This document shows, piece by piece, positions 9,018 through 16,986 of a DNA stretch of 64,000 nt (its first letter is position 1; each line of letters starts with the position of its first letter). Source of the DNA: Chromohalobacter marismortui (GTDB taxonomy: Bacteria > Pseudomonadota > Gammaproteobacteria > Pseudomonadales > Halomonadaceae); the NCBI RefSeq assembly GCF_004364315.1, contig NZ_SOBR01000002.1:310001-374000 (forward strand), in the 5' to 3' direction. The notes below the pieces were generated by a model that was given only the letters and a program-made list of their open reading frames with translations, ran no database searches and had not been told where the DNA came from. Both the position numbers and the translations under genes were made by a program.

Positions 9018-9916
9018 CAGCATTCCAGTTCCATGCCGTCGTGGGCGATCTCCCACCCGTGACGCCTGGCCTCCCGGCGCTCCGGGGAGCCGTCGATCAA
9101 GACCGGGTTGGTGTTGTTGATGTGAACGAAGACACGTCGTCCGATGTTCAGCGACGACAACGCGGCCATGCTGCCCGTCTCGCCGGACATCGACATGTGC
9201 CCCATGCGGCTTCCCGTCTTGTGGCCGACACCGGCGCGAATCATCTCGTCGTCACGCCACAGCGTACCGTCGAACAGCAACAGATCGGCGCCCTCGAGAC
9301 GTGCCGCCAGGCGTTCGTTCATCGCGGCACAACCGGGAATGTAATAGGCACGCCGCGCGCCGACGCGAAACTCCACGCCCACGGTGGCCTCGCCTTCGCT
9401 GCCGATGTCGGGGTTTTCGCCCTCCAGATACAGCGCCGCCTTGCCGGGCACCGCGAATATGCGCGCCTCGAGCCCCTCGGCGAGCGTCAGAGTCTCTTCC
9501 AGTGCCACTTCGACACGTTCGACATGATCGGGAGCGAGAACGTTGAAGACCGGACTGTCGCGCAACGCGGCATGAATCTCCGACGTCGCGTGAAGACGAT
9601 AGGGCGAACTTTCACGCAGACTCAGCAGACCGCCGACATGATCGACATCGCCGTTGGTCAGCAAGATCGAGGCGATCGGCGTGTCACGCTTCCCCTGACG
9701 CGGAAACAGCGCCGGGGTCCCGCGTATCTGGGTGAGCACCTCGGGGGCGCAGTTGATCAAGGCCCACGAGCGGCCATCGGCGCTCACGGCCAGGGAGGAT
9801 TGGGTTCGCGGCGTGACGCGTGGATCGCCCGCCCACGCCAGCCGGCATACATCGCAACGACAGTTCCACTGAGGGAGGCCGCCACCGGCGGCCGCCCCGA
9901 GTACATGGATATACAA
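9017..9916 (-). CDS. pqqB: PQQ biosynthesis protein PqqB (metallo-beta-lactamase fold)
   Basis: 299 residues. PqqB is a metallo-beta-lactamase-fold protein, reported as a hydroxylase acting on the Glu-Tyr intermediate before PqqC. The N-terminus YIHVLGAAAGGGLPQWNC and the zinc-knuckle CRCDVC are diagnostic, as are TQSSLAVS, NCAPEV, LLTNGDVDHVGGLLSLRE and GHMSMSG. The only start that fits the conserved N-terminus is TTG at 9914-9916; GAGG lies 7 bases upstream in the seven-base gap after pqqA. TTG plus a moderate ribosome site may lower PqqB relative to PqqA. Confidence 0.95.
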   Translation of the reverse strand: MYIHVLGAAAGGGLPQWNCRCDVCRLAWAGDPRVTPRTQSSLAVSADGRSWALINCAPEVLTQIRGTPALFPRQGKRDTPIASILLTNGDVDHVGGLLSLRESSPYRLHATSEIHAALRDSPVFNVLAPDHVERVEVALEETLTLAEGLEARIFAVPGKAALYLEGENPDIGSEGEATVGVEFRVGARRAYYIPGCAAMNERLAARLEGADLLLFDGTLWRDDEMIRAGVGHKTGSRMGHMSMSGETGSMAALSSLNIGRRVFVHINNTNPVLIDGSPERREARRHGWEIAHDGMELEC

Positions 9917-9923
9917 CGCCGCC

Positions 9924-10001
9924 TCAGAATTCGGCGGGCATGTAGTCGTTGATTTCCAGCGCGATGCAGATTTCCGTCACTTCCGGGGTCATCCAGGCCA
10001 T
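9924..10001 (-). CDS. pqqA: PQQ precursor peptide PqqA
   Basis: A 25-codon gene on the minus strand. The peptide begins MAWMTPEVTEICIALEIN and contains Glu16 and Tyr20 in the ExxxY spacing (EINDY), the two residues cross-linked by PqqE to build PQQ, then ends MPAEF. GGAGAG lies 6-11 bases before the ATG. It heads the pqqABCDE operon, seven bases ahead of the pqqB TTG. Confidence 0.95.
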   Translation of the reverse strand: MAWMTPEVTEICIALEINDYMPAEF

Positions 10002-10071
10002 TTCCGTCTCTCCATCAGGGTGAATGTCACCGTTCCATCATAAACCGTTAGCGTGATTAGCGCATCTTCAA

Positions 10072-10148
10072 CTAGCCATTGTCCGCTGCATCATCGGCCT
10101 TGCGGTAGCGTCCCGCGTAGTCGAAGAGCTTATCGCGGATCTGCCAAT
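10072..10148 (-). pseudogene. Displaced 3' end of radD
   Basis: The minus strand reads [20 protein letters not shown] followed by ADNG and a TAG stop at 10072-10074. The first 20 residues are identical to the RadD C-terminus encoded at 13142, which then ends DAS. Three of the four base differences between the copies are synonymous; the fourth changes the residue before the Trp. There is no start codon or ribosome site. It reads as the original last codons of radD, separated from the gene by the 3-kb islet. Confidence 0.85.
10088..10148. repeat. 61-bp direct repeat, distal copy (att-like)
   Basis: Matches 13149-13209 at 57 of 61 positions in the same orientation. Similarity starts at GCATCATCGGCCTTGCG and stops abruptly after CTGCCA. 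The two copies bracket the MOSC/amidotransferase/MocR islet like attL/attR, although no integrase is present between them. Confidence 0.85.
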
Positions 10149-10205
10149 GAATGGCATGGCCACTCCTATCCACGTGGCAGGCAACATCGAGCTAAGCATA
10201 GCTGA

Positions 10206-10883
10206 CTACCGACTATAGAGGCGGGGGTTCCAGTTTTCGACTTGGCGCTTTTGCAGCCTTTTCGACGCGATCTTGCGCCACGAGTCGGATAAGCCTTCGA
10301 GACCGGCAATGACACTCAGAACATCAAAATTGAGAGTATCGACATAAAGTGAATGCCAGATACGGTATAATGTCCATTCTGGGCTTGGGCTATCCAGCTT
10401 GATCAGCGTATCACTACACCCCACCATCCCCGGCTCAAGCACTCTGTAGTACCATCCCGTACGACCGGAGTTCTGCAGTCGCAACGCCATATCCGAGACG
10501 CCAAAGCGTAAATTCAGCTTCCAACAGGGTTGCCGCCCCTGTGAAACTTGCAAAGTCGCCTCACCAAGACGAAAAATATCACCAACAGCGACCGTATGTT
10601 CCAGTAAGCCTATTGTGGATAAGTTCTCACCAAAAGCTCCCGCTGAGCGCAACACAGATAGGTTGCCGAGTTCGTGTTGCCAAGTAGCGTAGTGTTCAAA
10701 TGGATAATGATGAACCGCTTTCTCTACGCCGCCATGAAGCCGACGATCAGCTTGTTCATCAACCTCGAATCCTTCCCAACCCAAGTAGCAGGCATCTGTC
10801 ATGGGCGTTTTGGCAATGGCACTGGTTTTGTCGCTGCCACTTAATAACGTAGCACGACCTGTCAGAACAGTTACCTGAGTCAT
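10206..10883 (-). CDS. MOSC domain protein, YiiM-like
   Basis: 225 residues. MOSC proteins bind the molybdenum cofactor; E. coli YiiM is reported to reduce N-hydroxylated bases such as 6-hydroxylaminopurine. Landmarks are TSAIAKTP near 20-27, DEQADRRLHGG near 42-52, AFGENLS at 83-89, GDIFRLGEATLQVSQ, and QPCWKL with Cys120 as the expected Mo ligand, then the helical 3-alpha C-terminal domain (WHSLYVDT, LSVIAGLEGLSDSWRKIASKRL). The ATG at 10883 overlaps the amidotransferase stop as ATGA, so the two are coupled. Within the AT-richer islet. The substrate is not known from sequence. Confidence 0.88.
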   Translation of the reverse strand: MTQVTVLTGRATLLSGSDKTSAIAKTPMTDACYLGWEGFEVDEQADRRLHGGVEKAVHHYPFEHYATWQHELGNLSVLRSAGAFGENLSTIGLLEHTVAVGDIFRLGEATLQVSQGRQPCWKLNLRFGVSDMALRLQNSGRTGWYYRVLEPGMVGCSDTLIKLDSPSPEWTLYRIWHSLYVDTLNFDVLSVIAGLEGLSDSWRKIASKRLQKRQVENWNPRLYSR

Positions 10884-11581
10884 GAAGAGAGTCCTGCTAG
10901 CCAATCTCGTAGTAGCTTCTGCCCCGCCTCTTTGAGCAGAGAAGCACTTAGAAGAGCTTGCTGACGCAGATTTTGAGGTGAGATATTCGCTCTTGCCAGC
11001 TCAAGCGTATGGCCGATCAACCACCGCTCGAAGCCATCTGCCTCCACTTCCGGATGAAACTGTAAGCCCATCAGCGTATTCCCCACGCTAAATCCCTGAA
11101 CCGAGCAAACATCCGTCGCAGCCAGAACCGTTGCCCCCTCAGGCAACGTAAAGCGCTCACCATGCCAGTGAAGTACTGGCACCCCCTCAAGATGCTTCAA
11201 CGGCCCTAAGTAACCGGCAGATGAAAGTGAAAGCGTCTTGAAGCCAATTTCCACTCGTGGCTGAGGCAGGACTTCTCCACCTAAAGCTTGAGCCATCAGC
11301 TGCGCTCCTAGACAAATTCCGAGCGTAGGCATGCCCAGCTCCAAACGCTTACGCAAGAATCGCTGGGTTTCGCAAAGGAAAGGATAACCCAGCGTATCGT
11401 TAACACTGATTGGGCCACCTAGAACTATCACCAAGTCCGGAGCCAAGGGGTCGCGATTATCAAGCTCGACAACGCCGTTATCTATGTATTCCAAGGTATA
11501 GTCGGCAGACTCAAGAACACTTTTCCAGTGCCCAAGATCCTCGAATGAGACATGGCGCAGTATGAGTGCAGTGCGAGACAT
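10880..11581 (-). CDS. Class I glutamine amidotransferase-like protein
   Basis: 233 residues, a stand-alone GATase1 domain resembling the GMP-synthase amidotransferase half and E. coli YfeJ. The catalytic triad is visible: Cys90 in GICLGAQLMAQALGG, His176 and Glu178 in QFHPEVEADGF; the oxyanion region is VIVLGGPISVND. No synthetase domain follows, so the acceptor is unknown; it may hydrolyse a gamma-glutamyl substrate. I start at 11581 (MSRTALILRH) because an in-frame ATG at 11623 falls inside the operator-like inverted repeat. Coupled to the MOSC gene and divergent from the MocR regulator. Confidence 0.85.
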   Translation of the reverse strand: MSRTALILRHVSFEDLGHWKSVLESADYTLEYIDNGVVELDNRDPLAPDLVIVLGGPISVNDTLGYPFLCETQRFLRKRLELGMPTLGICLGAQLMAQALGGEVLPQPRVEIGFKTLSLSSAGYLGPLKHLEGVPVLHWHGERFTLPEGATVLAATDVCSVQGFSVGNTLMGLQFHPEVEADGFERWLIGHTLELARANISPQNLRQQALLSASLLKEAGQKLLRDWLAGLSS

Positions 11582-11618
11582 GGAAGCGATCCATTGCGAA
11601 TTTGCGTTGAGTCTAGGA

Positions 11619-11673
11619 GGCATCTGGCCTGATGATAAGTGCCAGTTTTCAAATTTTCACTAGGCCAGATGCC
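11619..11673. promoter_or_regulatory. Inverted repeat between amidotransferase and mocR genes (putative operator)
   Basis: GGCATCTGGCCT (11619-11630) and AGGCCAGATGCC (11662-11673) are perfect 12-bp inverted arms separated by 31 bases, centred in the divergent promoter region; the right arm ends 8 bases before the mocR ATG. Between them, on the minus strand, TGAAAA and TATCAT are 16 bases apart and could be the promoter of the amidotransferase operon. Operator function for the adjacent MocR protein is inferred from position. Confidence 0.6.
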
Positions 11674-11681
11674 GAGATCGT

Positions 11682-13145
11682 ATGTCGACTATCACCTTTT
11701 CATTAGACTTAGACGGCAATAGCCAAGCACCTCTTTTCCTAGTCATTGCCAAGGCGGTTATCCGTGATATCCGGAGTGGACGCCTGCCACCTCAAACACG
11801 ACTTCCCGGGACACGGACGCTAGCACGTCAACTAGCAGTTAACCGCAATACTGTCGATGCCGCTTATCAGGAATTAATCGCTCAAGGCTGGGCCGAGACT
11901 CTCCCCGCTAGTGGAACTTACATCTCGCGGGATCTGCCGCAGAGCAGCGAGCCACCTGAACCATCTCATTCAGTACAGGCTACGCAGAATGCTTCCGTCT
12001 CATCACCGACGCCTTCTCTCTCATTCAATGATGGCGCTCCCGATACACGGTTGGTGCCATCGAAGGCATTGGCGCGGGCATTCCGGCGCGCCGTGATACG
12101 CCCTGACTTCCAACAGCGTTCGGATTACCAAGATGGGATGGGTAATGCAGCCTTGCGCCAAGCACTGTCCGATTACTTGACCTCACATCGAGGTAAGCAT
12201 TATGCCGCCGACCACATCCTAGTGACCCGCGGTAGCCAAATGGCCCTTTATTTATCGGCTAGAACACTTCTGTCGCAGGACGACGCCATCGCTATGGAAG
12301 ATCCTGGCTATCCGCAGGCTCGAGAAGCTTTTCTCGCCACAGGTGCACGCGTTATCGGTATACCGGTTGACGATAAGGGGATCTGCATTGAGTCGTTGGA
12401 GCACGCTTTGAACGCTAATCCTGAAATACGCGCGGTCTATATCACGCCACACCATCAATATCCCACGACGGTGACCTTGGGAGCTGCCAGACGCCTTAGG
12501 CTTTTAGAGCTAGCCCGGCGATACGACCTTGTTTTGATAGAGGATGACTACGATCACGAGTATCATTTTGAAGGACGCCCGGTTCACCCAATAGCCTCCA
12601 TGGCCAACGAGAACGAGCAAATCATTTATATAGGGTCTCTTTCCAAATTACTCAGCCCGGGAATCAGGGTGGGGTACGTCCATGCACCACCCAATCTACT
12701 AGATCCCATGCTGGAAGTGAGGTCAATCATTGACCGTCAGGGTGACATCCCCCTTGAAATGGCGATTGCCGAGCTAATGGCGAATGGTGAGCTGGCACGC
12801 CATACGAGAAAGAGTCGCCAGCTGTACCGTGCCCGCAGAGATATAATGGCCGATAATCTTCATGCTGCATTCGGCAAAACAATAGACTTCAATCTTCCTA
12901 CAGGTGGCCTGGCCATCTGGCTGCGTCTTCCCCGCGACGTCGACATATGTAGCTTGGCACATGAAGCTGAGCAACAGGGGTTATCCGTTACTCCAGGAGA
13001 ATATTTCACCGTGGATGTCATGCCACCGCGTGCATTCCGGCTCGGGTATGGTGCCCTCGACAACACCCAGATCCAGGAAGCCGTAAAAGTGCTCTCCAGC
13101 GCGTACAGACAAGTTCGCTTTGAATCGTCAAGCTTAAGCCCTTAG
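11682..13145 (+). CDS. MocR-family regulator (GntR HTH fused to aminotransferase-like domain)
   Basis: 487 residues. Residues about 14-82 form a GntR winged helix ([50 protein letters not shown]). After a Ser/Pro-rich linker the fold-type I aminotransferase domain runs to the end, with [23 protein letters not shown] at 287-294 and the PLP lysine Lys322 in [15 protein letters not shown]. Such proteins sense PLP or a PLP-reactive amine and usually control a divergent neighbour, here the amidotransferase-MOSC pair. Its stop overlaps the radD stop by three bases on the opposite strand, marking the islet edge. AT-richer codon use than radD. Confidence 0.92.
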   Translation: MSTITFSLDLDGNSQAPLFLVIAKAVIRDIRSGRLPPQTRLPGTRTLARQLAVNRNTVDAAYQELIAQGWAETLPASGTYISRDLPQSSEPPEPSHSVQATQNASVSSPTPSLSFNDGAPDTRLVPSKALARAFRRAVIRPDFQQRSDYQDGMGNAALRQALSDYLTSHRGKHYAADHILVTRGSQMALYLSARTLLSQDDAIAMEDPGYPQAREAFLATGARVIGIPVDDKGICIESLEHALNANPEIRAVYITPHHQYPTTVTLGAARRLRLLELARRYDLVLIEDDYDHEYHFEGRPVHPIASMANENEQIIYIGSLSKLLSPGIRVGYVHAPPNLLDPMLEVRSIIDRQGDIPLEMAIAELMANGELARHTRKSRQLYRARRDIMADNLHAAFGKTIDFNLPTGGLAIWLRLPRDVDICSLAHEAEQQGLSVTPGEYFTVDVMPPRAFRLGYGALDNTQIQEAVKVLSSAYRQVRFESSSLSP

Positions 13146-14965
13146 CTCGCATCATCGGCCTTGCGATAGCGCCCCGCGTAGTCGAAGAGCTTGTCGCGGA
13201 TCTGCCAGTAACGCCCCACCTTGCGACCGATCACGAAGTCCGGGGCCTTGAGACGCCGCTCGTCGGCGATCACCGCCTCGGGCGAATCCGGCCGCCAGTC
13301 GCTGCCCGGCGCCCGCAGGTGATGGCGCAGAAAGGCCAGCGTGAAGGCGCGACGCTGCGCGGCAGTTTCCAGCGCGAACCATTCGTCGAGCGTGGCACCG
13401 TCTTCGTCATGGTAGGTCACTTTCAGGCGCGGCAGCCCGCGGCCATTGGTTACCGCCTGTAACTGCATCCCCGAGACGCGCAGCACCTTGGCTTCCTTGA
13501 GGCGCAGCGCAGCCTTGAGCTTGTCGTCGGGATCGACCAGTCGCTCGTCGCATTGATGGCAGGCGCGCGCGGCGATGTCGTTTTCCGCGCCGCACTGATC
13601 GCAGACCTTGAAGCGAAAACGAAAGTCGCACTGCCGGCGCCGTCCGTCCGTGTCTTCCAGCAGGCCTTGGCAGCGACGGCCGTAATGTTCGATGACCAAC
13701 TCGCCATCGCGCTTGCCCCAGAACAGATTGGCATGCCCGCATGCCGGACATTCGACCTGCACCGGTTCGGCATCGGAATCGGGCCGGGGCTCGCCGACCT
13801 CCGGCGCATACAGGTCCCAGGGATTGCCCGCATAATCGAGGATCAGGCAGTCCTGCTTGCCCGGCGCCAGGCGCAAGCCGCGCCCGACGATCTGCTGATA
13901 CAGGCTGACGGACTCCGTGGGCCTCAGGATCGCGATCAGATCCACGTGCGGGGCATCGAAACCGGTGGTGAGGACCGCCACGTTGACGAGATACTTCAAC
14001 CGCTGCGCCTTGAAGTCCTCGATCAGCGCTTCGCGCTCCCGCCCCGGCGTCGCGCCCACGATCAGCGCCGCCTGCTGCGCCGGCAGATACCCCATGATTT
14101 CACGCGCGTGCGCCACCGTGGCCGCGAAGATCATCACGCCGCGCCGCTCGCGGGCCTGCTCGACGACCTCGGCGATGATACCCGGCGTCGCCCGGTGCCC
14201 CTGCACGACGCGGTTCAGTGCCTCTTCCTCGAAGCCGCCGCCGCGACCCGGCGACAGCCGCGAGAAGTCATACCGGGTCTGCTCGCCATCTTCGGCATAC
14301 AGTGCGGCATCCACGCGCCGGGGCGGCGCCAGATACCCCTGCTTGACCATCAGCCGCAGTGGCTGCTCGAACACGCAGTCCTGAAAGAAGCAATCCGCAT
14401 CGCCGCACACCATGCCGTGGTGATGACGGTGGTAGATGAAGCCTTGTCCCAGACGATACGGCGTCGCCGTCAGGCCCAGCACCTTGAGATGCGGGTTGTG
14501 GCGCCGCAGGTGTGCGATCACCTGATGATAACTCGACGCGCCCTTGTCCTCCCGGACCTTGCCCGCCGACGCCCCCGGCGGAATGCGGTGGCACTCGTCG
14601 ATGACCAGCAGAGTGAACGCGCCCCACGCGTCGTGGGCCTCGAAACGTGCCAGGCTCCTGACCACGGACTGCACCGAACCGAAGACCACCTGACGCTCGC
14701 TCTCCTTGCGCCCCAGACCGGCACTGAACAGGTCCGCCTCCAGTCCATAGGCGCGGTACTTGGCATGGTTCTGCTCGACCAGCTCCCGAACGTGCGCCAG
14801 CACCAGGACCCGGCCGCGTGCCAGCCGTGCCAGCTCGGCGATGACCAGCGACTTGCCGCTGCCGGTGGGCAGCACCACCACGGCGGGATCGTCGCCGCGC
14901 CGGAAATGCGCGATGACGTTATCGACGGCCTGATGCTGGTAGGGGCGAAGCGAGGGCGCGCTCAT
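13142..14965 (-). CDS. radD: DNA repair helicase-like ATPase RadD (YejH)
   Basis: 607 residues from the ATG at 14965. RadD is an SF2 protein that interacts with SSB and acts in double-strand break repair and RecA-dependent recombination. The first lines match E. coli YejH closely: [10 protein letters not shown], Walker A PTGSGKS at 33-39, DECH at 123-126, [53 protein letters not shown]. Residues beyond about 380 hold zinc-type CxxC pairs ([31 protein letters not shown]). Its last codons are duplicated at 10072-10148, so the present end (DAS) was probably supplied by the islet; the older end seems to have been DAADNG. Confidence 0.95.
   Translation of the reverse strand: MSAPSLRPYQHQAVDNVIAHFRRGDDPAVVVLPTGSGKSLVIAELARLARGRVLVLAHVRELVEQNHAKYRAYGLEADLFSAGLGRKESERQVVFGSVQSVVRSLARFEAHDAWGAFTLLVIDECHRIPPGASAGKVREDKGASSYHQVIAHLRRHNPHLKVLGLTATPYRLGQGFIYHRHHHGMVCGDADCFFQDCVFEQPLRLMVKQGYLAPPRRVDAALYAEDGEQTRYDFSRLSPGRGGGFEEEALNRVVQGHRATPGIIAEVVEQARERRGVMIFAATVAHAREIMGYLPAQQAALIVGATPGREREALIEDFKAQRLKYLVNVAVLTTGFDAPHVDLIAILRPTESVSLYQQIVGRGLRLAPGKQDCLILDYAGNPWDLYAPEVGEPRPDSDAEPVQVECPACGHANLFWGKRDGELVIEHYGRRCQGLLEDTDGRRRQCDFRFRFKVCDQCGAENDIAARACHQCDERLVDPDDKLKAALRLKEAKVLRVSGMQLQAVTNGRGLPRLKVTYHDEDGATLDEWFALETAAQRRAFTLAFLRHHLRAPGSDWRPDSPEAVIADERRLKAPDFVIGRKVGRYWQIRDKLFDYAGRYRKADDAS
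13149..13209. repeat. 61-bp direct repeat, radD-attached copy (att-like)
   Basis: Second member of the pair with 10088-10148 (four mismatches). It encodes the C-terminal residues of the intact radD. Identity ends four bases before the radD stop codon, close to where the mocR gene ends. Confidence 0.85.
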
Positions 14966-15124
14966 GCGGGACATCCACGGGCAAAAGGCGAATGTTAGCA
15001 TCGCCGACAAGGCCACGGGGTCGATCAATGCCTTGATCTTGGTGCCGGGCGCCCCGACTTGATAAGTACAACGCAATGTCACGATGATCTCGAATCACGG
15101 CAACACCAACTCTCAGGAGGTCCC

Positions 15125-15334
15125 ATGCAAGCCCCCACCAGCCCCGATTGTCCCGAATGCGGCAGCCGCGCCAAGCGATTCCCGCCCGGCCGCGAAGGGC
15201 AGTACCATGTCTTCTGCGAGGATTGCGGTCATGACTTCGGACGCTACGACCGCCTCGTCGCGGACTATCGTCATGCTCTCGAAGAACTGGAGTCGCATCT
15301 CGAGACCTCCCCCGGTGCCTCGCGAGACGCCTGA
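15125..15334 (+). CDS. Small CPxCG/zinc-ribbon protein of unknown function
   Basis: 69 residues starting at an ATG with AGGAGG exactly placed at 15115-15120. Two cysteine pairs, CPECG and CEDCG, separated by about 24 residues (RAKRFPPGREGQYHVF), form a probable zinc ribbon; the rest is an acidic helix (DRLVADYRHALEELESHLE). The frame is open further upstream but lacks a ribosome site there. It is divergent from radD and precedes a monooxygenase-like gene by 48 bases. I do not recognise a named family; a small regulatory or chaperone-type role is only a guess. Confidence 0.75.
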   Translation: MQAPTSPDCPECGSRAKRFPPGREGQYHVFCEDCGHDFGRYDRLVADYRHALEELESHLETSPGASRDA

Positions 15335-15382
15335 TTCCGTGCCCATCCGTCATTCATCATCTTCTTTTCCAGCGGAGGTCAC

Positions 15383-15700
15383 ATGTCTTCGAATACAGCG
15401 CATTTCGTCGTGCTCGCCGAGTTCCGGATCAAGGAAGGCCAGGTGCCGGCCTTCCTCGCCCTGGCCCACAACGACGCCAACGAATCACTGGCCAATGAGG
15501 AAGGCTGCCTGGCATTCGACGTGCTGACGCCGGAAGGCAGCGACAACCTGGTCGTACTGCATGAGGTCTATCGTGACCGCGACGCTTTCGAGCATCACAT
15601 GCAGATGCCCCACTACGCGCCGTTCAAGGAAGGTAGCGCCCCCTTGCTCGTCGATGAGCCGTCGGTACGCTTCTTCTACACGGCCACTCGTCCCGCGTGA
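15383..15700 (+). CDS. Antibiotic biosynthesis monooxygenase (ABM) domain protein, YgiN-like
   Basis: 105 residues forming a single dimeric ferredoxin-like ABM domain. Typical features are FVVLAEFRIKEGQVPAFLAL, NEEGCLAFDVLTPEGSDNLVVLHEVYRD and AFEHHMQMPHYAPFKE. Family members are cofactor-free quinol or polyketide monooxygenases (E. coli YgiN) or reactive-aldehyde and heme-related enzymes; the substrate cannot be deduced. GGAGGTC lies about 6 bases before the ATG. It may be cotranscribed with the zinc-ribbon gene upstream. Confidence 0.85.
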   Translation: MSSNTAHFVVLAEFRIKEGQVPAFLALAHNDANESLANEEGCLAFDVLTPEGSDNLVVLHEVYRDRDAFEHHMQMPHYAPFKEGSAPLLVDEPSVRFFYTATRPA

Positions 15701-15715
15701 TGGTCCCTCGCCAGA

Positions 15716-15746
15716 CAAGACCGCGACGCCGAGCGCCGCGGTCTTG
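15716..15746. terminator. Hairpin between convergent genes
   Basis: CAAGACCGCG (15716-15725) pairs perfectly with CGCGGTCTTG (15737-15746) around an 11-base loop, between the monooxygenase stop and the convergent tartrate dehydratase stop. Neither side has a T-run, so it may act as a weak or Rho-assisted bidirectional terminator. Confidence 0.5.
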
Positions 15747-15782
15747 ACATATCGACGTACTCGACGGCAAGTGGCCCAAGCT

Positions 15783-16946
15783 CTACAGGTGGGCGTGAAA
15801 AACCTTCATCAACTCGGCCTTGTCCTCGAAGCCGATCCCCGGCATGGCCGGAATCGCCACGTAGCCGTTCTCGATCGGTGTGGAGTCGGCGAAGCCGCCG
15901 AAGGGCGCAAAGACCCGCGGGTAGGATTCATTGCCGCCCAGCTTGAGACCGGCAGCGATATTGAGGGCGAACTGGTGCCCACCGTGCGGGATGCACTGGC
16001 GGGGCGACCAGCCGCGAATGCGCAGCTCGTCGAGCATGCGCAGGTACTCGACCAGACCGTAGGACAGCACCGGGTCCATCTGCAGGATGTCGCGATCGGG
16101 TCGCATGCCGCCATGACGCAGCAGATTGCGCACGTCCTGATGCGAGAACAGGTTCTCCCCCGTGGCGGTCGGGCCGGCATAGTGCTCGCATAGCTGGCGC
16201 TGCAGGGCGTAGTCGAGCGGATCGCCGGCCTCCTCGTACCAGCGCACCCCGTAGGGGGCCAGGCCATCGGCGAAGGCCAGCGTGTCCTGCAGACCGAAAC
16301 GGCCATTGGCATCCACCGCCAGGTGCGACGCCTCGCCCACGACCTCCAGTGCCGCCTCGACCCGTTGCAGGTCTTCGGCGAGCGGCACGCCGCCGATCTT
16401 CATCTTGGTGGCCACGTAGCCCATCTCCAGGTAATCGCGCATCTCTTCCTGAAGCCCCTGGATTTCCTTGCCGGGATGGTAATAGCCGCCGGCGGCATAG
16501 ACCGAGACGTGGCGATCCACCTCACCGTCCCCGAAACGCTCGGCCAACAGCTGCGCCAGCGGCTTGTTCTCGACCTTGGCCACGATGTCCCAGATCGCCA
16601 TGTCGATGACCCCCACCGCCACCGAGCGTTCGCCGTGGCCGCCCGGCTTCTCATTGGCCATCAGCGTCGCCCAGACCTTGAACGGGTCGAGATTGTGGCC
16701 ACTGTCATCGAGCAACGACGCCGGATCCGCTTCCTCCAGGCGGGGCAGGAAACGCTCCCGCAGCAGGCCGCTCTGGGCATAGCGTCCGTTCGAGTTGAAG
16801 CCATAGCCCACGACCTGGCGGCCATCGACCCTGGCGTCGGTGTAGACCGCCAGGATGGAGACATCCATCCTGGCGAACGAGATATAGGCGTTGGCAATGT
16901 CGGAAGCGATCGACACCCGCGCCTCCTTGATGTCGGTAATTCGCAT
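15783..16946 (-). CDS. D(-)-tartrate dehydratase (enolase superfamily)
   Basis: 387 residues, strongly resembling Bradyrhizobium D(-)-tartrate dehydratase as I remember it: VGYGFNSNGRYAQSGLLRER, MANEKPGGHGERSVAVGVID, VYAAGGYYHPGK, VDANGRF, GGMRPDRDILQ, GWSPRQCIPHGGHQ. It belongs to the mandelate racemase group: base Lys183 in KMKIGG, metal ligands Asp212, Glu238 and Glu264, and His321. The reaction is D-tartrate to oxaloacetate and water. The ATG at 16946 has AAGGAG just upstream; a GTG two codons earlier is an alternative. It is the last gene after tctC-tctA-tctB, so imported tartrate feeds straight into the TCA cycle. Confidence 0.9.
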   Translation of the reverse strand: MRITDIKEARVSIASDIANAYISFARMDVSILAVYTDARVDGRQVVGYGFNSNGRYAQSGLLRERFLPRLEEADPASLLDDSGHNLDPFKVWATLMANEKPGGHGERSVAVGVIDMAIWDIVAKVENKPLAQLLAERFGDGEVDRHVSVYAAGGYYHPGKEIQGLQEEMRDYLEMGYVATKMKIGGVPLAEDLQRVEAALEVVGEASHLAVDANGRFGLQDTLAFADGLAPYGVRWYEEAGDPLDYALQRQLCEHYAGPTATGENLFSHQDVRNLLRHGGMRPDRDILQMDPVLSYGLVEYLRMLDELRIRGWSPRQCIPHGGHQFALNIAAGLKLGGNESYPRVFAPFGGFADSTPIENGYVAIPAMPGIGFEDKAELMKVFHAHL

Positions 16947-16986
16947 GTTCACTCCTTGTCTCGCGGCCAGCGCCGTTGTGGAACGA

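Larger units (their letters stand above)
10149..13148. mobile_element. Putative islet inserted at the radD 3' end
   Basis: The 3-kb segment between the two 61-bp repeats carries three genes and is AT-richer than its surroundings: two sampled 60-base lines (11041 and 12601) contain 31 and 27 G+C, against 37 in a radD line (13801). Insertion at the 3' end of a gene with duplication of that end is the pattern left by site-specific integration, but there is no integrase or transposase, so replacement by homologous recombination is equally possible. The boundaries are inferred from where repeat identity ends. Confidence 0.65.

Noticed and set aside
13553-14998. A 481-codon open frame opposite radD
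   Set aside because: Antisense to a clear RadD protein, His/Arg-rich composition with no motif; a shadow frame.
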